Assembly (NCBI RefSeq): GCF_007747995.1
Contig: NZ_CP036276.1
Location: 1,727,001-1,791,000 of the forward strand
Direction: 5' to 3'
DNA: 64,000 nt
Source of the DNA: Symmachiella dynata
GTDB lineage: Bacteria > Planctomycetota > Planctomycetia > Planctomycetales > Planctomycetaceae
Part shown: positions 27,104-37,660 of the stretch, piece after piece
Numbering within the stretch: the stretch's first letter is position 1
How the letters are laid out: every line of letters starts with the position of its first letter
Translations under genes and position numbers: made by a program
Notes under the pieces: model-generated
What the model was told of the DNA's origin: nothing
Databases searched by the model: none
What the model saw: only the letters and a program-made list of their open reading frames with translations

Positions 27104-28324
27104 ATGTCGTTTCCTGCCGTTGAAGAACAAATGGCCGTGATTGGCCGTGGTGTCGAGAAAATCGTTCCGGAAGAGGAACTTGCAGCCAAACTCGAAAAGA
27201 GCCGCAAGACGAACACGCCGTTGCGGATTAAATATGGTATCGACCCTACGGGAATTGACGTGCATTTGGGGCATACGGTCCCGCTCCGGAAAATGCGGCA
27301 GTTTCAGGAACTGGGGCATCAAGCGGTCATCATCATCGGCAATTACACCGCTTTGGTGGGCGATCCCAGCGGCCGCGACGAAACCCGCGCCCGGTTGACG
27401 CAAGACCAAGTCGAAGCCAATGCTAAGGATTACCTCGAACAGGTCGGAAAGGTTGTTGATCTTTCGCAGGCGGAAGTGGTCCGCAACGGTGATTGGTTTG
27501 CGAAGATGGATTTTTCCGACGTATTGGACCTGTGCGGCAAGGTGACTATTGCGCAGTTGCTCACGCGCGATGATTTCAGCAAGCGATTCAAGTCCGAGCA
27601 GCCGATCTTTTTACACGAATGCCTGTACCCGGTGATGCAGGCGTGGGATTCGGTCGAAATTCGCGCCGACATTGAACTGGGCGGCACCGAACAGCTTTAT
27701 AGTTTCATGTTGGCTCGCGATCTGCAAAAGGATGCGAATCTGGCGCCGCAGGTGAGTGTGATGTCGCCGATTCTGGTCGGCACCGATGGCGTCCGGCGGA
27801 TGGGCAAAAGCTTGGGCAATTACATCGGCATCTCCGAACCCGCCTACGAGATGATGAAAAAGTTCATGCAGTTGCCTGACACATGCATGCAAATGTTTTA
27901 CGAATTGCTCACAGAAATCCCACTTGATGAAATCAACACGCTTCTCGCCGGACATCCCAAAGAAGCGAAATTAACATTGGGTAAAACGGTGATCGCTCAG
28001 TACCACGGTGCTGACGCGGGAGTCGAAGCGGCCGAGCGTTGGGAACGCGAGATCAGCCAAGGTGCCCTGAACGAGGACATCCCCACCGCTCCCATTGCCG
28101 CCGCTGACTTGCAGGAGGGGCAACTGCCGGCGGCGCGGCTGTTGGTCACCGCCGGTCTGTGCAAATCCACCAGTGATGCGCGGCGTTCGATCCAACAGGG
28201 AGGAGCCTATGTCGGTGAGGAAAAGCAGCGTCTGGACGATCCCAACGCAATGATCACAGTCACCGACGGAATGTTACTGCGTGTCGGCAAAAAACGAATC
28301 TGCCGCGTGCAAATCGACGGCTGA
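27104..28324 (+). CDS. tyrS: Tyrosyl-tRNA synthetase
   Basis: Charges tRNA-Tyr. 406 aa with a class I catalytic domain: IKYGIDPTGIDVHLGHTVPL holds the HIGH motif (HLGH), GGTEQLYSFMLARDLQ belongs to the tyrosine site, and RMGKSLGNYIGIS holds the KMSKS motif as MGKS. The C-terminal S4 RNA-binding domain is visible at LLVTAGLCKSTSDARRSIQQGGAYV. The upstream gap carries no T-box-like element that I could recognise. The ATG at 27104 (MSFPAVEEQMAVIGRGVEKI) starts the family-typical N-terminus. Confidence 0.96.
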   Translation: MSFPAVEEQMAVIGRGVEKIVPEEELAAKLEKSRKTNTPLRIKYGIDPTGIDVHLGHTVPLRKMRQFQELGHQAVIIIGNYTALVGDPSGRDETRARLTQDQVEANAKDYLEQVGKVVDLSQAEVVRNGDWFAKMDFSDVLDLCGKVTIAQLLTRDDFSKRFKSEQPIFLHECLYPVMQAWDSVEIRADIELGGTEQLYSFMLARDLQKDANLAPQVSVMSPILVGTDGVRRMGKSLGNYIGISEPAYEMMKKFMQLPDTCMQMFYELLTEIPLDEINTLLAGHPKEAKLTLGKTVIAQYHGADAGVEAAERWEREISQGALNEDIPTAPIAAADLQEGQLPAARLLVTAGLCKSTSDARRSIQQGGAYVGEEKQRLDDPNAMITVTDGMLLRVGKKRICRVQIDG

Positions 28325-28352
28325 TTCGACAGAATGCCGTTGGGTCTATCCT

Positions 28353-28484
28353 CGTTCCCAAACTCCGTTTGGGAACGCCAATTCCCGAAGCTCTGCTTCG
28401 GTTCATGGAGTTGGGACTGGTCTCATGTTCGGCGTGCGAAGCGGAGCTTCGCTTGAGTGCGTTCCCAAACGGAGTTTGGGAACG
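28353..28484. repeat. 132-bp double-hairpin intergenic element, copy 2
   Basis: Same build as 16514-16652: end hairpins GTTCCCAAAC-TCC-GTTTGGGAAC and GTTCCCAAAC-GGA-GTTTGGGAAC, with inner palindromes GAAGC-TCT-GCTTC and GAAGC-GGA-GCTTC. The two copies differ mainly in the central spacer. It lies between tyrS and the creatininase-family gene. Confidence 0.8.
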
Positions 28485-28546
28485 AGGATCATTTAATAAT
28501 AAACTCACCCCGATTTGGTCGGGTTTTTTCACAGCGAGGTTTTTCC

Positions 28547-29269
28547 ATGCCGGCTCCTGATGACAATAAACTCTTGCTCGCTAAACATACCCGCCGGGAA
28601 TTCCGCGAACGCATGCAGGCGGGCGAATTAAAGGTCTGCATCATTCCCGTGGCGGCGACGGAGCAACATCTGGAGCATCTGGCGATGGAGCATGATTATC
28701 GGAGTGTGATGCATGTCGCCACCGAAGTCGCCCGGCGGACGCAACCTTATACGCTCGTCGCCCCGTCGATGAATATCGGCATCAGCGAACACCATATGCG
28801 GCACATTGGCACGATGACCGCCATGCCGGGGAGTTGGTTGGGCGTGCTGTTCGATACGATTCGCAGCATGCATCACGCTGGTTTTGAAAACATTTTGGTG
28901 CTCAACGGCCACGGCGGCAACGTCGCCCCCTGCAACGGCATCTGGGGGCAATTTCAACAACGGCTCGAAATCAACTTGCAGTTTCATCCCTACTGGGACT
29001 TTCTACCCAAAGAAGTTGCGGAAGCGAATTTGAAAACCAAAAGCTGGCCCGGCCACGCGCAGGAATTCGAAACCGCCTTCGCGCTGCACGCCTTCCCCGA
29101 AAATGTCCGGCACGATGCGATGCAAGACCAAGAGGACAAAGAACCGCTCGAAGCTACGGCCGAAGCGGGAGCGGCGATGATCGAAGCAATCGTCGCAAAC
29201 ATCGCCACGCACGTGCAGGGCATGGCTGATGGGACGAATGTTTGGGAGATCCCCGAATTCCATCCGTAG
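28547..29269 (+). CDS. Creatininase-family amidohydrolase
   Basis: 240 aa. Metal-site motifs are VAATEQHLEHLAMEHDYRS (Glu/His/Asp ligands), SMNIGISEHHMRHIGTMT and LVLNGHGGN, then WPGHAQEFETAFALHAFPE, whose HAxEFET segment holds the last ligands. Family members hydrolyse cyclic amides such as creatinine, or act on pterin and peptide precursors; the substrate cannot be told. No signal peptide. GAGG seven bases upstream of the ATG at 28547 sets the start. Confidence 0.87.
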   Translation: MPAPDDNKLLLAKHTRREFRERMQAGELKVCIIPVAATEQHLEHLAMEHDYRSVMHVATEVARRTQPYTLVAPSMNIGISEHHMRHIGTMTAMPGSWLGVLFDTIRSMHHAGFENILVLNGHGGNVAPCNGIWGQFQQRLEINLQFHPYWDFLPKEVAEANLKTKSWPGHAQEFETAFALHAFPENVRHDAMQDQEDKEPLEATAEAGAAMIEAIVANIATHVQGMADGTNVWEIPEFHP

Positions 29270-29329
29270 GCGACAGAACTTTTGAGTGTCACCCCGCGGA
29301 ATCGCTGGCCGAGGGGACGGTAGGGGTGT

Positions 29330-29863
29330 TCACCATTGAATATCCACGTGCGACAATCGCTTGCGCAGCGTGGTGATCCCCGCCTCGGTCACGCGCGTGC
29401 CGTCTAAATAAAAGAGCACCAATTTCGGCAAGCCCTGTAGCGACGGCAGCCCAGCATCGCTGACCGCTGTGTTGGACAACCAGAGCACCTGCAGATGGGG
29501 CATGTCGGACAAATGTACCAGTCCCGCATCGGTGACGTTTGTGTCGGCCAGCCCCAGCATTTCAAGGCTAGGGTAATCGCGCAAATTGGCCAACCAGCCA
29601 TCGTCGACTGTAGTGTTGCCCAAATGGATCTCCCGTGGCGTATCGAAACAGTATGTCAATTCGCGCGGCAACCTACTTCGCAACCATATCGGCCCCCCCG
29701 GCTCCATCACCACCGATCCGCCGAAGCCTTCGACGTCGGTGATCAGTGACCGTTGGACGTAATAATGGTGCGCAAAGGGCAGTGCGACCGCCGCCAACAG
29801 CAGCGCGATGGCAATCGCGGAGTAATAAAACGTTCGCGGGGGGCGTTTGAGGAATGTCATCAT
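29330..29863 (-). CDS. Membrane-anchored leucine-rich-repeat protein
   Basis: 177 aa. One N-terminal transmembrane helix (YYSAIAIALLLAAVALPFA) is followed by GFGGSVVMEPGGPIWL and three LRR units with the pattern LxxLxxLxLxxTxVTDAGL (LEMLGLADTNVTDAGLVHL, LQVLWLSNTAVSDAGL, LVLFYLDGTRVTEAGI). It is built like 15227-15781 and probably belongs to the same paralogous family; ligands are unknown. Confidence 0.82.
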   Translation of the reverse strand: MMTFLKRPPRTFYYSAIAIALLLAAVALPFAHHYYVQRSLITDVEGFGGSVVMEPGGPIWLRSRLPRELTYCFDTPREIHLGNTTVDDGWLANLRDYPSLEMLGLADTNVTDAGLVHLSDMPHLQVLWLSNTAVSDAGLPSLQGLPKLVLFYLDGTRVTEAGITTLRKRLSHVDIQW

Positions 29864-30070
29864 TCATAGCATCTGGGGGGACGGAACTGCGCCAGACTAC
29901 GATAAAATCCACCTGTGGGGAAACCGTGACGGCTTTTTTCGACGCTTGCAAAAAACAGGGTGATCCACAGATTCTGCGTTGCGATTTCGCTCGTCACGCT
30001 ATAATCGGGACTAATTACGACTCTCACAACCACAGCCAGCAGAATAACGACTTGCGGATGGAACCGAGCG

Positions 30071-30727
30071 ATGATTGATTCACGACGAACAGGCCAGCAC
30101 CGCGTCTATTGCGCCGGGCCGCTGTTCAATCAGGCGGAGCGGGACGAAATGACCGCCATCGCCGATTGTCTGTGCGACTTCGGTTGCGAAGTCTATCTGC
30201 CGCACCGCGACGGGATGGAATTTCGGTTCATTCACGCCGAATTGATCGACCGGGGCTGGGCCGCGCCGCAAGCCGCTCAGTTTTTGCACGCCGCCATCTT
30301 CGCGCTGGATGTTTATCAGTTGGTCGAAGAATGCGACTGCATGGTCTGGAACCTCAACGGCCGCACGCCCGATGAAGGGGCCGTTTCCGAAGCAGCCATG
30401 GCCTGGACGCTGGGCAAACCACTCGTCGCCTTCAAAGAAGACGTTCGCACCTTGATCGCCGGTCGCGACAACCCGCTGCTGGTCGGCATGGTCGATTTTC
30501 AAACCGTCGAGACGATTGCCAAAATCCCCGGCGGCTTGTCACGAGCCATCCAAAACGCCGAATCCAAACCGCTGTCGCTGGAACAGATCTCCAAGCCGAT
30601 GCAACGCGCCGTCGGCCAAGGAAGCTTGCTGTGGTCGGCAATGCAGGAGGCCTCCGCGCAGGGGAACGACAGTGTGTTGGCGGATATTGTGTCGGAGTTG
30701 TTCGCGCCGCAGGAGGGGAGTGTATAG
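30071..30727 (+). CDS. Nucleoside 2-deoxyribosyltransferase-family protein
   Basis: 218 aa. RVYCAGPLFNQAERDEM is the opening motif of the family, the YLPHRDGMEF segment follows, and MVWNLNGRTPDEGAVSEAAMAWTLGKPLVAF holds the Asp and the catalytic Glu (E107 by alignment). The family transfers deoxyribose between bases or hydrolyses nucleoside monophosphates (DNPH1-like). The tail from residue about 150 (IPGGLSRAIQNAESKPLS) is outside the core. It lies 70 bp upstream of the HD phosphohydrolase gene, which suggests joint nucleotide metabolism. Confidence 0.87.
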   Translation: MIDSRRTGQHRVYCAGPLFNQAERDEMTAIADCLCDFGCEVYLPHRDGMEFRFIHAELIDRGWAAPQAAQFLHAAIFALDVYQLVEECDCMVWNLNGRTPDEGAVSEAAMAWTLGKPLVAFKEDVRTLIAGRDNPLLVGMVDFQTVETIAKIPGGLSRAIQNAESKPLSLEQISKPMQRAVGQGSLLWSAMQEASAQGNDSVLADIVSELFAPQEGSV

Positions 30728-30735
30728 TCTAAGAC

Positions 30736-30757
30736 GACGGCATAGCCGTCGGTTTGG
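30736..30757. repeat. Short dispersed hairpin repeat, copy 2 (GACGGC/GCCGTC)
   Basis: GACGGC-ATA-GCCGTC followed by GGTTTGG matches 7122-7143. It lies nine bases behind a stop codon in both cases or close to it, consistent with a 3' hairpin. Confidence 0.5.
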
Positions 30758-30797
30758 AAATTGAGAATTGAACGCAGTTAAGATATTGACCCCGCCC

Positions 30798-32141
30798 ATG
30801 AAACACCCCCTCCTAGAAATCCCCGAACTTGTTGGCCTGGATGCCGGTTCTGGGTTGATACGGATTCCTACTGAGCAGGACGTGCCGATCACGCGGCGGG
30901 TGAAGGCGATTATCGATACCGCCGAGTTTCGCCGGTTGGCGACGATCACGCAGCTGGGGTTGGTCAATCGCGTCTATCCCGGGGCGATGCATACGCGGTT
31001 CGAGCATGCTCTAGGCGTGTTCCACAACGCGCTGCGGTACCTGTGGCAGTTGGGCCGCGATGAGCGGTTTTGCGCGCTAGTCGATTCGCACTCCGCCGAA
31101 GTGTTGATGGTGGCGGCGCTGTTGCATGATTTGGGGCATTGGCCGTTTTGTCATCCCATCGAAGACATGCTGCTCTCCGACCTGCCGCCGCACGAGGACT
31201 TTGCCGCTGAGTTTCTCGCCGAGGGGAGTGAACTGGCAACGGTGCTGCGCGAGGTGTGGAACATTGACCCAGAGGAGGTGTTAGACGTATTGGTCGCCCG
31301 CACCGATTCGCCCCGCTTGCGGTTATTACGGTCGATTCTCTCCGGGCCGATCGACATCGACAAGATGGATTACCTGGAGCGCGACAGCCTGCATGTGGGG
31401 GTGCCGTACGGTCGCAACTTTGACAAAAGCCGGTTGATTCAATCGCTGCTGTTGAACGAGGCGGGGGATGGTTTAGCGATCAGTTTTAAGGGCAAGGCGG
31501 CGGCGGAGTTGATGGTGTTTGCTCGTTACATCATGTTCTCGGAGGTGTATTGGCATCACACGGTTCGTTCGGCAACGTCGATGTTTGCCCGCGCGTTTTA
31601 TGATTTGCATCGCGACTTGGATTTGAAGCAGATCTTTCGCAAAAGCGAAGCCGACACCATTCATCTGCTGCAAGACAAGGCGACCGGATTGCCGTGTGAG
31701 AAATTGTTGGATGGAATTTTCGGACCGCAACGACGAATCTATAAACGCGTGGCCGAATTCAGCCTGTATCAATCACCAGAATTGTACGAGCAACTCGCAC
31801 GGCGGCCGTTTGATTTTCTGGTGCGCTGTACCGAGCATTTGGCGGCCATCCTCAACGAGGCGGCCGGGTTGTCGGTGTCGGCGACCGACATGATCATTGA
31901 TGCTCCGCCCCCGCACCGCGAAGTTGAATTCAACATCGAAATCTATTTCCCCAAAGAAGATGTCTACCGTCCATTGAGCCAAGTCTCACCGGTGGTGGCC
32001 TCGTTGGCCAAAACGCAATTCGACGACTACGTCAAACGCGTACGCCTGTTCGCCGACCGGGAAGTCGCCATCAAGCTCGCCGAGATTCCCGACCTGCCGG
32101 AACATCTACAAACAGCTCTCGATCGTTCCACTAAAACTTAG
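30798..32141 (+). CDS. HD-superfamily phosphohydrolase (dGTPase-like)
   Basis: 447 aa. The HD metal site is spread over MHTRFEHALGVFHNAL (H70), VAALLHDLGHWPFCHPIE (H110/D111) and GPIDIDKMDYLERDSLHVG (last Asp). This pattern is that of the YwfO/SAMHD1-like branch, several members of which hydrolyse dNTPs. Substrate is not proven. A TTG at 30768 is in frame, but the ATG at 30798 (MKHPLLEIPEL) is preferred. It follows the deoxyribosyltransferase gene on the same strand. Confidence 0.88.
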   Translation: MKHPLLEIPELVGLDAGSGLIRIPTEQDVPITRRVKAIIDTAEFRRLATITQLGLVNRVYPGAMHTRFEHALGVFHNALRYLWQLGRDERFCALVDSHSAEVLMVAALLHDLGHWPFCHPIEDMLLSDLPPHEDFAAEFLAEGSELATVLREVWNIDPEEVLDVLVARTDSPRLRLLRSILSGPIDIDKMDYLERDSLHVGVPYGRNFDKSRLIQSLLLNEAGDGLAISFKGKAAAELMVFARYIMFSEVYWHHTVRSATSMFARAFYDLHRDLDLKQIFRKSEADTIHLLQDKATGLPCEKLLDGIFGPQRRIYKRVAEFSLYQSPELYEQLARRPFDFLVRCTEHLAAILNEAAGLSVSATDMIIDAPPPHREVEFNIEIYFPKEDVYRPLSQVSPVVASLAKTQFDDYVKRVRLFADREVAIKLAEIPDLPEHLQTALDRSTKT

Positions 32142-32182
32142 GGTGCGTCGCGGCGCACCTTTCTCGCATAGGACGAACGATC
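32141..32182 (-). repeat. GGTGCGTC-palindrome repeat, copy 2 (inverted)
   Basis: GGTGCGTCGCGGCGCACC followed by TTTCTCGCATAGGACGAAC, the reverse complement of the unit at 16752-16795. The first base overlaps the stop of the HD gene. Confidence 0.65.
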
Positions 32183-32545
32183 TTCCTTACAAAAAGGACC
32201 TCACGCGAAGGCGCCAAGTCCGCAAAGATCAAGCAAGATGCGCACTTGCTCATTCGACAGCGAAAAGTGAAATCGTAAAAATACCGAGAATATCCGATCG
32301 CTTATCCTATGACGGCACCCCCAATCGGGGCGATCTATTATAAAACGGGTTGCTGTCGTACTAATCCTCGTGTCTGTGCGAGTCCCGAGGTCCCGAAGTT
32401 CATTAGCGACACCGCAGGCTGGAATCGGACTTGTTTTCCGCCGTTGACCGGTTGAGAATAGAGGCTGTTTGAGAGTCGAGGCCAGTTGTCGTTTTCGAGT
32501 CTGATCCAACTTTCCCAGCGCCGCATTTTCCGTAAAGGAGTCTTC
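32183..32545. other. Gap before SUMF1 lipoprotein gene
   Basis: No gene is supported. CACGCGAAGGCGCCAAGTCC near 32203 resembles short GC-rich repeats common in bacterial intergenic regions. Nothing else was recognised. Confidence 0.35.
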
Positions 32546-33847
32546 GTGGAGACATTGCCGTTCAGCTCCGTCGATGGTTACGGGAGGCGCGCGCAACGAT
32601 TGAACCTTCGCCGGTTTCTGAGTGTTTTGTGCGTGGGATTGTTGTGGGGGTGTGGAGGGGGTGACGAAGCGACTCCGCCGCCCGCTGTTGAAGAAAAACC
32701 GCTACTCACCGGCGGTGAGGTGAAACCGCGGCCAAAAGTGGTTAAGAAGTCCAACACCAAGCGTCGTTCGACTTCGAAGCCGACTCGCCGTCGGAAAAAG
32801 CCGCCGGGGATCCCCATCACGCCGATGCCGGAAGAAGAGTTCGCCAGCAGTGGAAATGCGGATGAGTTTGAAATTGCTGACGAACCGTTTGCTGTTGGCG
32901 AGTCCTTTAGCGTCAATAGGCAAGAACAGCCGCTCTCCTCAACACAGTATGCTCCCGCCAACACCGGGGCGAGTGACGGCACAAGCCACGAATCGCGGGT
33001 GCGACTTCCCAAGGGATTCGCAGCCGTTCCCGGGACGGGGATCAGCGAGGAGGGATGGCCGCAGCGGATTGTCAGTTTGCAGGACGAGGCGGAAATGGTT
33101 CTGATTCCAGCGGGGCTGTTCACCCGCGGAGTGGACGGGGGACCGGAAGATGCCGGGCCACAGCATCAGGTGCAATTGGATTCGTATTACATCGACCTGC
33201 ATGAAGTGACGTTCGCCCAATATCGGCGTTACCGCCGTGACCTGAGCGCGAATAATCAGCGGTTGCCCAAGGAGTTGGATTCGGACGCCGACGGAGCATT
33301 ACCCGCCACCGGGGTGCGTTGGGGAGAAGCGGGCCAATATGCACGGTGGGCCGGCAAGGAGTTGCCGACCGAAGCAGAGTGGGAAAAAGCAGCACGGGGC
33401 AATGTGCCTTATGCCTATCCCTGGGGAGATGGCAAGCCGATTTGGCATCGGCCGCGCGAGCTCTCGCAGATTGACCCGGTCGAATCTTTCCGTGGAGACC
33501 GCAGCCCATTCGGTGTGATGGATCTAGCGGGCAATGCGCGCGAGTGGTGCCAAGACTGGTATTCCGCCCAGAGTTATCAAATGGCCCTCGATCAGTCCAA
33601 CGCCGCCACGTTGCTCAATCCGCCGGGACCGCGGGCCGCCGTCGGTTCTAAGGACCGCACGGTGCGTGTGGTCCGCGGCAGTGAGGAGGGTTGGGAGATC
33701 TGGCGGAGAAGTGGCATCCCCATGGGAACTCGTTCACCCACAATCGGATTCCGCTGCGTTTGGCGGCTGGGCCAGGGCGAAAGTGGGAGGGAGGACAAAC
33801 AGGAAGAGAAACAGCAGCAGAGGATGAGGAAAAAGGGCGGATTTTGA
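32546..33847 (+). CDS. SUMF1/FGE-domain lipoprotein
   Basis: 433 aa. A lipoprotein signal LRRFLSVLCVGLLWGC is followed by a strongly basic linker (VVKKSNTKRRSTSKPTRRRK), a low-complexity region, and from about residue 205 the formylglycine-generating-enzyme-like domain: EMVLIPAGLFTRGVDGG, YYIDLHEVTFAQYRRY, LPTEAEWEKAARG, GVMDLAGNAREWCQDWY and TIGFRCVW. In planctomycetes most SUMF1 proteins are not sulfatase-activating enzymes, so the function is open. Start is a GTG at 32546 with AAAGGAG five bases upstream; the longer frame from 32486 has no site. Confidence 0.86.
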   Translation: METLPFSSVDGYGRRAQRLNLRRFLSVLCVGLLWGCGGGDEATPPPAVEEKPLLTGGEVKPRPKVVKKSNTKRRSTSKPTRRRKKPPGIPITPMPEEEFASSGNADEFEIADEPFAVGESFSVNRQEQPLSSTQYAPANTGASDGTSHESRVRLPKGFAAVPGTGISEEGWPQRIVSLQDEAEMVLIPAGLFTRGVDGGPEDAGPQHQVQLDSYYIDLHEVTFAQYRRYRRDLSANNQRLPKELDSDADGALPATGVRWGEAGQYARWAGKELPTEAEWEKAARGNVPYAYPWGDGKPIWHRPRELSQIDPVESFRGDRSPFGVMDLAGNAREWCQDWYSAQSYQMALDQSNAATLLNPPGPRAAVGSKDRTVRVVRGSEEGWEIWRRSGIPMGTRSPTIGFRCVWRLGQGESGREDKQEEKQQQRMRKKGGF

Positions 33848-34101
33848 AATATCTGCCGGGTTTCACTCACTAGAACCGCTGGCCGGAGTTTGGTATTTTA
33901 AGGTCTTGATCTGAGCTGATTTCGCAAATGAACTGCGTTGGCTTCGCATCGTTGATGCCATTGGCCGGATTTTGGCCCCGTTTTTAGAGTTTTGGTGATT
34001 TTTACGCTCCGCTCACAGTCTAAGTCGCTGCGATCCCGCTGTGGGGGCGACCTTCCTGTGGCAATCGCGGACCCTGTGACAATCGCGGACAAGGACCAGA
34101 G

Positions 34102-34629
34102 ATGACGACAGTTGCCGCCTACAGACGCCCCCCGATTTCCGGCGTGAATACCGACGCTGAAACGCCGGTCATGACGGTTTATCCCTCGATCGCCTGTACA
34201 GGACTGGGCCGATTGCATGGGAAACTGTATGAATCGATGCCGGTGAAACTGTTCGGCGTGAAATTATCGCATTGGCTCTTCCCGCTCCCCTCGGCGCCGG
34301 GGGCGATTATGCTTTACTTTTACCTGAAGCTGTTCGGCGTCCGCTACACCGTCACGAATCGCTCAGTACAAGTTTGGAAGTCGTTGGGCAATCGGATGCT
34401 CAAACAGGTGTCGCTCAACGAAATTGACGACATCGCCATCGCTCAGGACCCCGGCCAGGTGTTTTACCGTGCGGCCGACCTGCAGTTGCTGAACGCTGCC
34501 GGCGAAGTCATTTTGCGGTTGGAAGGAATTCCTTTTCCCGAAACCTTCCGCAATCTGATCCTGGAAACACGCGACGCCCGGCGACAAACCGACGCGTCGC
34601 ACGCAGTGATCGCCGCCCGCCACAGCTAA
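34102..34629 (+). CDS. Bacterial PH-domain membrane protein
   Basis: 175 aa. A hydrophobic stretch (HWLFPLPSAPGAIMLYFYLKLF) is followed by RYTVTNRSVQVWKSLGNRMLKQVSLNEIDDIAI, the pattern of the bacterial PH (bPH2/YdbS-like) fold: strand, 'TNxR' turn, 'V.L..I..I'. Function of such domains is largely unknown. AAGGA six bases before the ATG supports the start. A near-duplicate CAATCGCGGAC occurs twice just upstream. Confidence 0.7.
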   Translation: MTTVAAYRRPPISGVNTDAETPVMTVYPSIACTGLGRLHGKLYESMPVKLFGVKLSHWLFPLPSAPGAIMLYFYLKLFGVRYTVTNRSVQVWKSLGNRMLKQVSLNEIDDIAIAQDPGQVFYRAADLQLLNAAGEVILRLEGIPFPETFRNLILETRDARRQTDASHAVIAARHS

Positions 34630-34684
34630 ACCGAAACGTTGAGCGCTGCTAACTACGCGTGCAAAGTGACCGCATAAAAAATGC

Positions 34685-34748
34685 GGGTGCCACTGGCTTT
34701 GCCAGTATCGCACTCATTTGAACTTGCACTGGCACAGCCAGTAGCACA
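34685..34748. repeat. Dispersed GTGCCACTGGC repeat, copy 3
   Basis: GGTGCCACTGGC-TTT-GCCAGT is followed 20 bases later by a second hairpin CTGGC-ACA-GCCAG. It is related to the copies at 10132 and 11011 and lies between the convergent PH-domain and alaS genes. Confidence 0.55.
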
Positions 34749-34793
34749 CTACGCTCTATTTGAAATGTGGCAGCGCACGGCGGATAACGCCGC

Positions 34794-34822
34794 GCATCGC
34801 TCACTCGGTCGTTGAGCGATGC
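34794..34822. terminator. Hairpin downstream of alaS
   Basis: GCATCGCTCA and TGAGCGATGC form a perfect 10-bp stem with a 9-base loop, 14 bases past the alaS stop. No T-run follows on either strand, so an intrinsic terminator is only possible. Confidence 0.4.
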
Positions 34823-34836
34823 GTCTGTCGGTCGCG

Positions 34837-37464
<2,628 letters not shown>

Positions 37465-37660
37465 TGTGGTGTTGTATATCGCAGAAAAATGGGAGTATTC
37501 TCAATTCGGAGATCGTGGCGATGGACGGACGTTGTGTGCCCCAACCGTCCCATCATTAGGCGGATGCCCCGCGAGGTGTTTTCGAGGGGAATCACGCGTT
37601 TGGTGGTCTCTGAGGGCCGTAGTCAATGCACCAAACCATAGCGTAAGAGACAGCCGTTGA

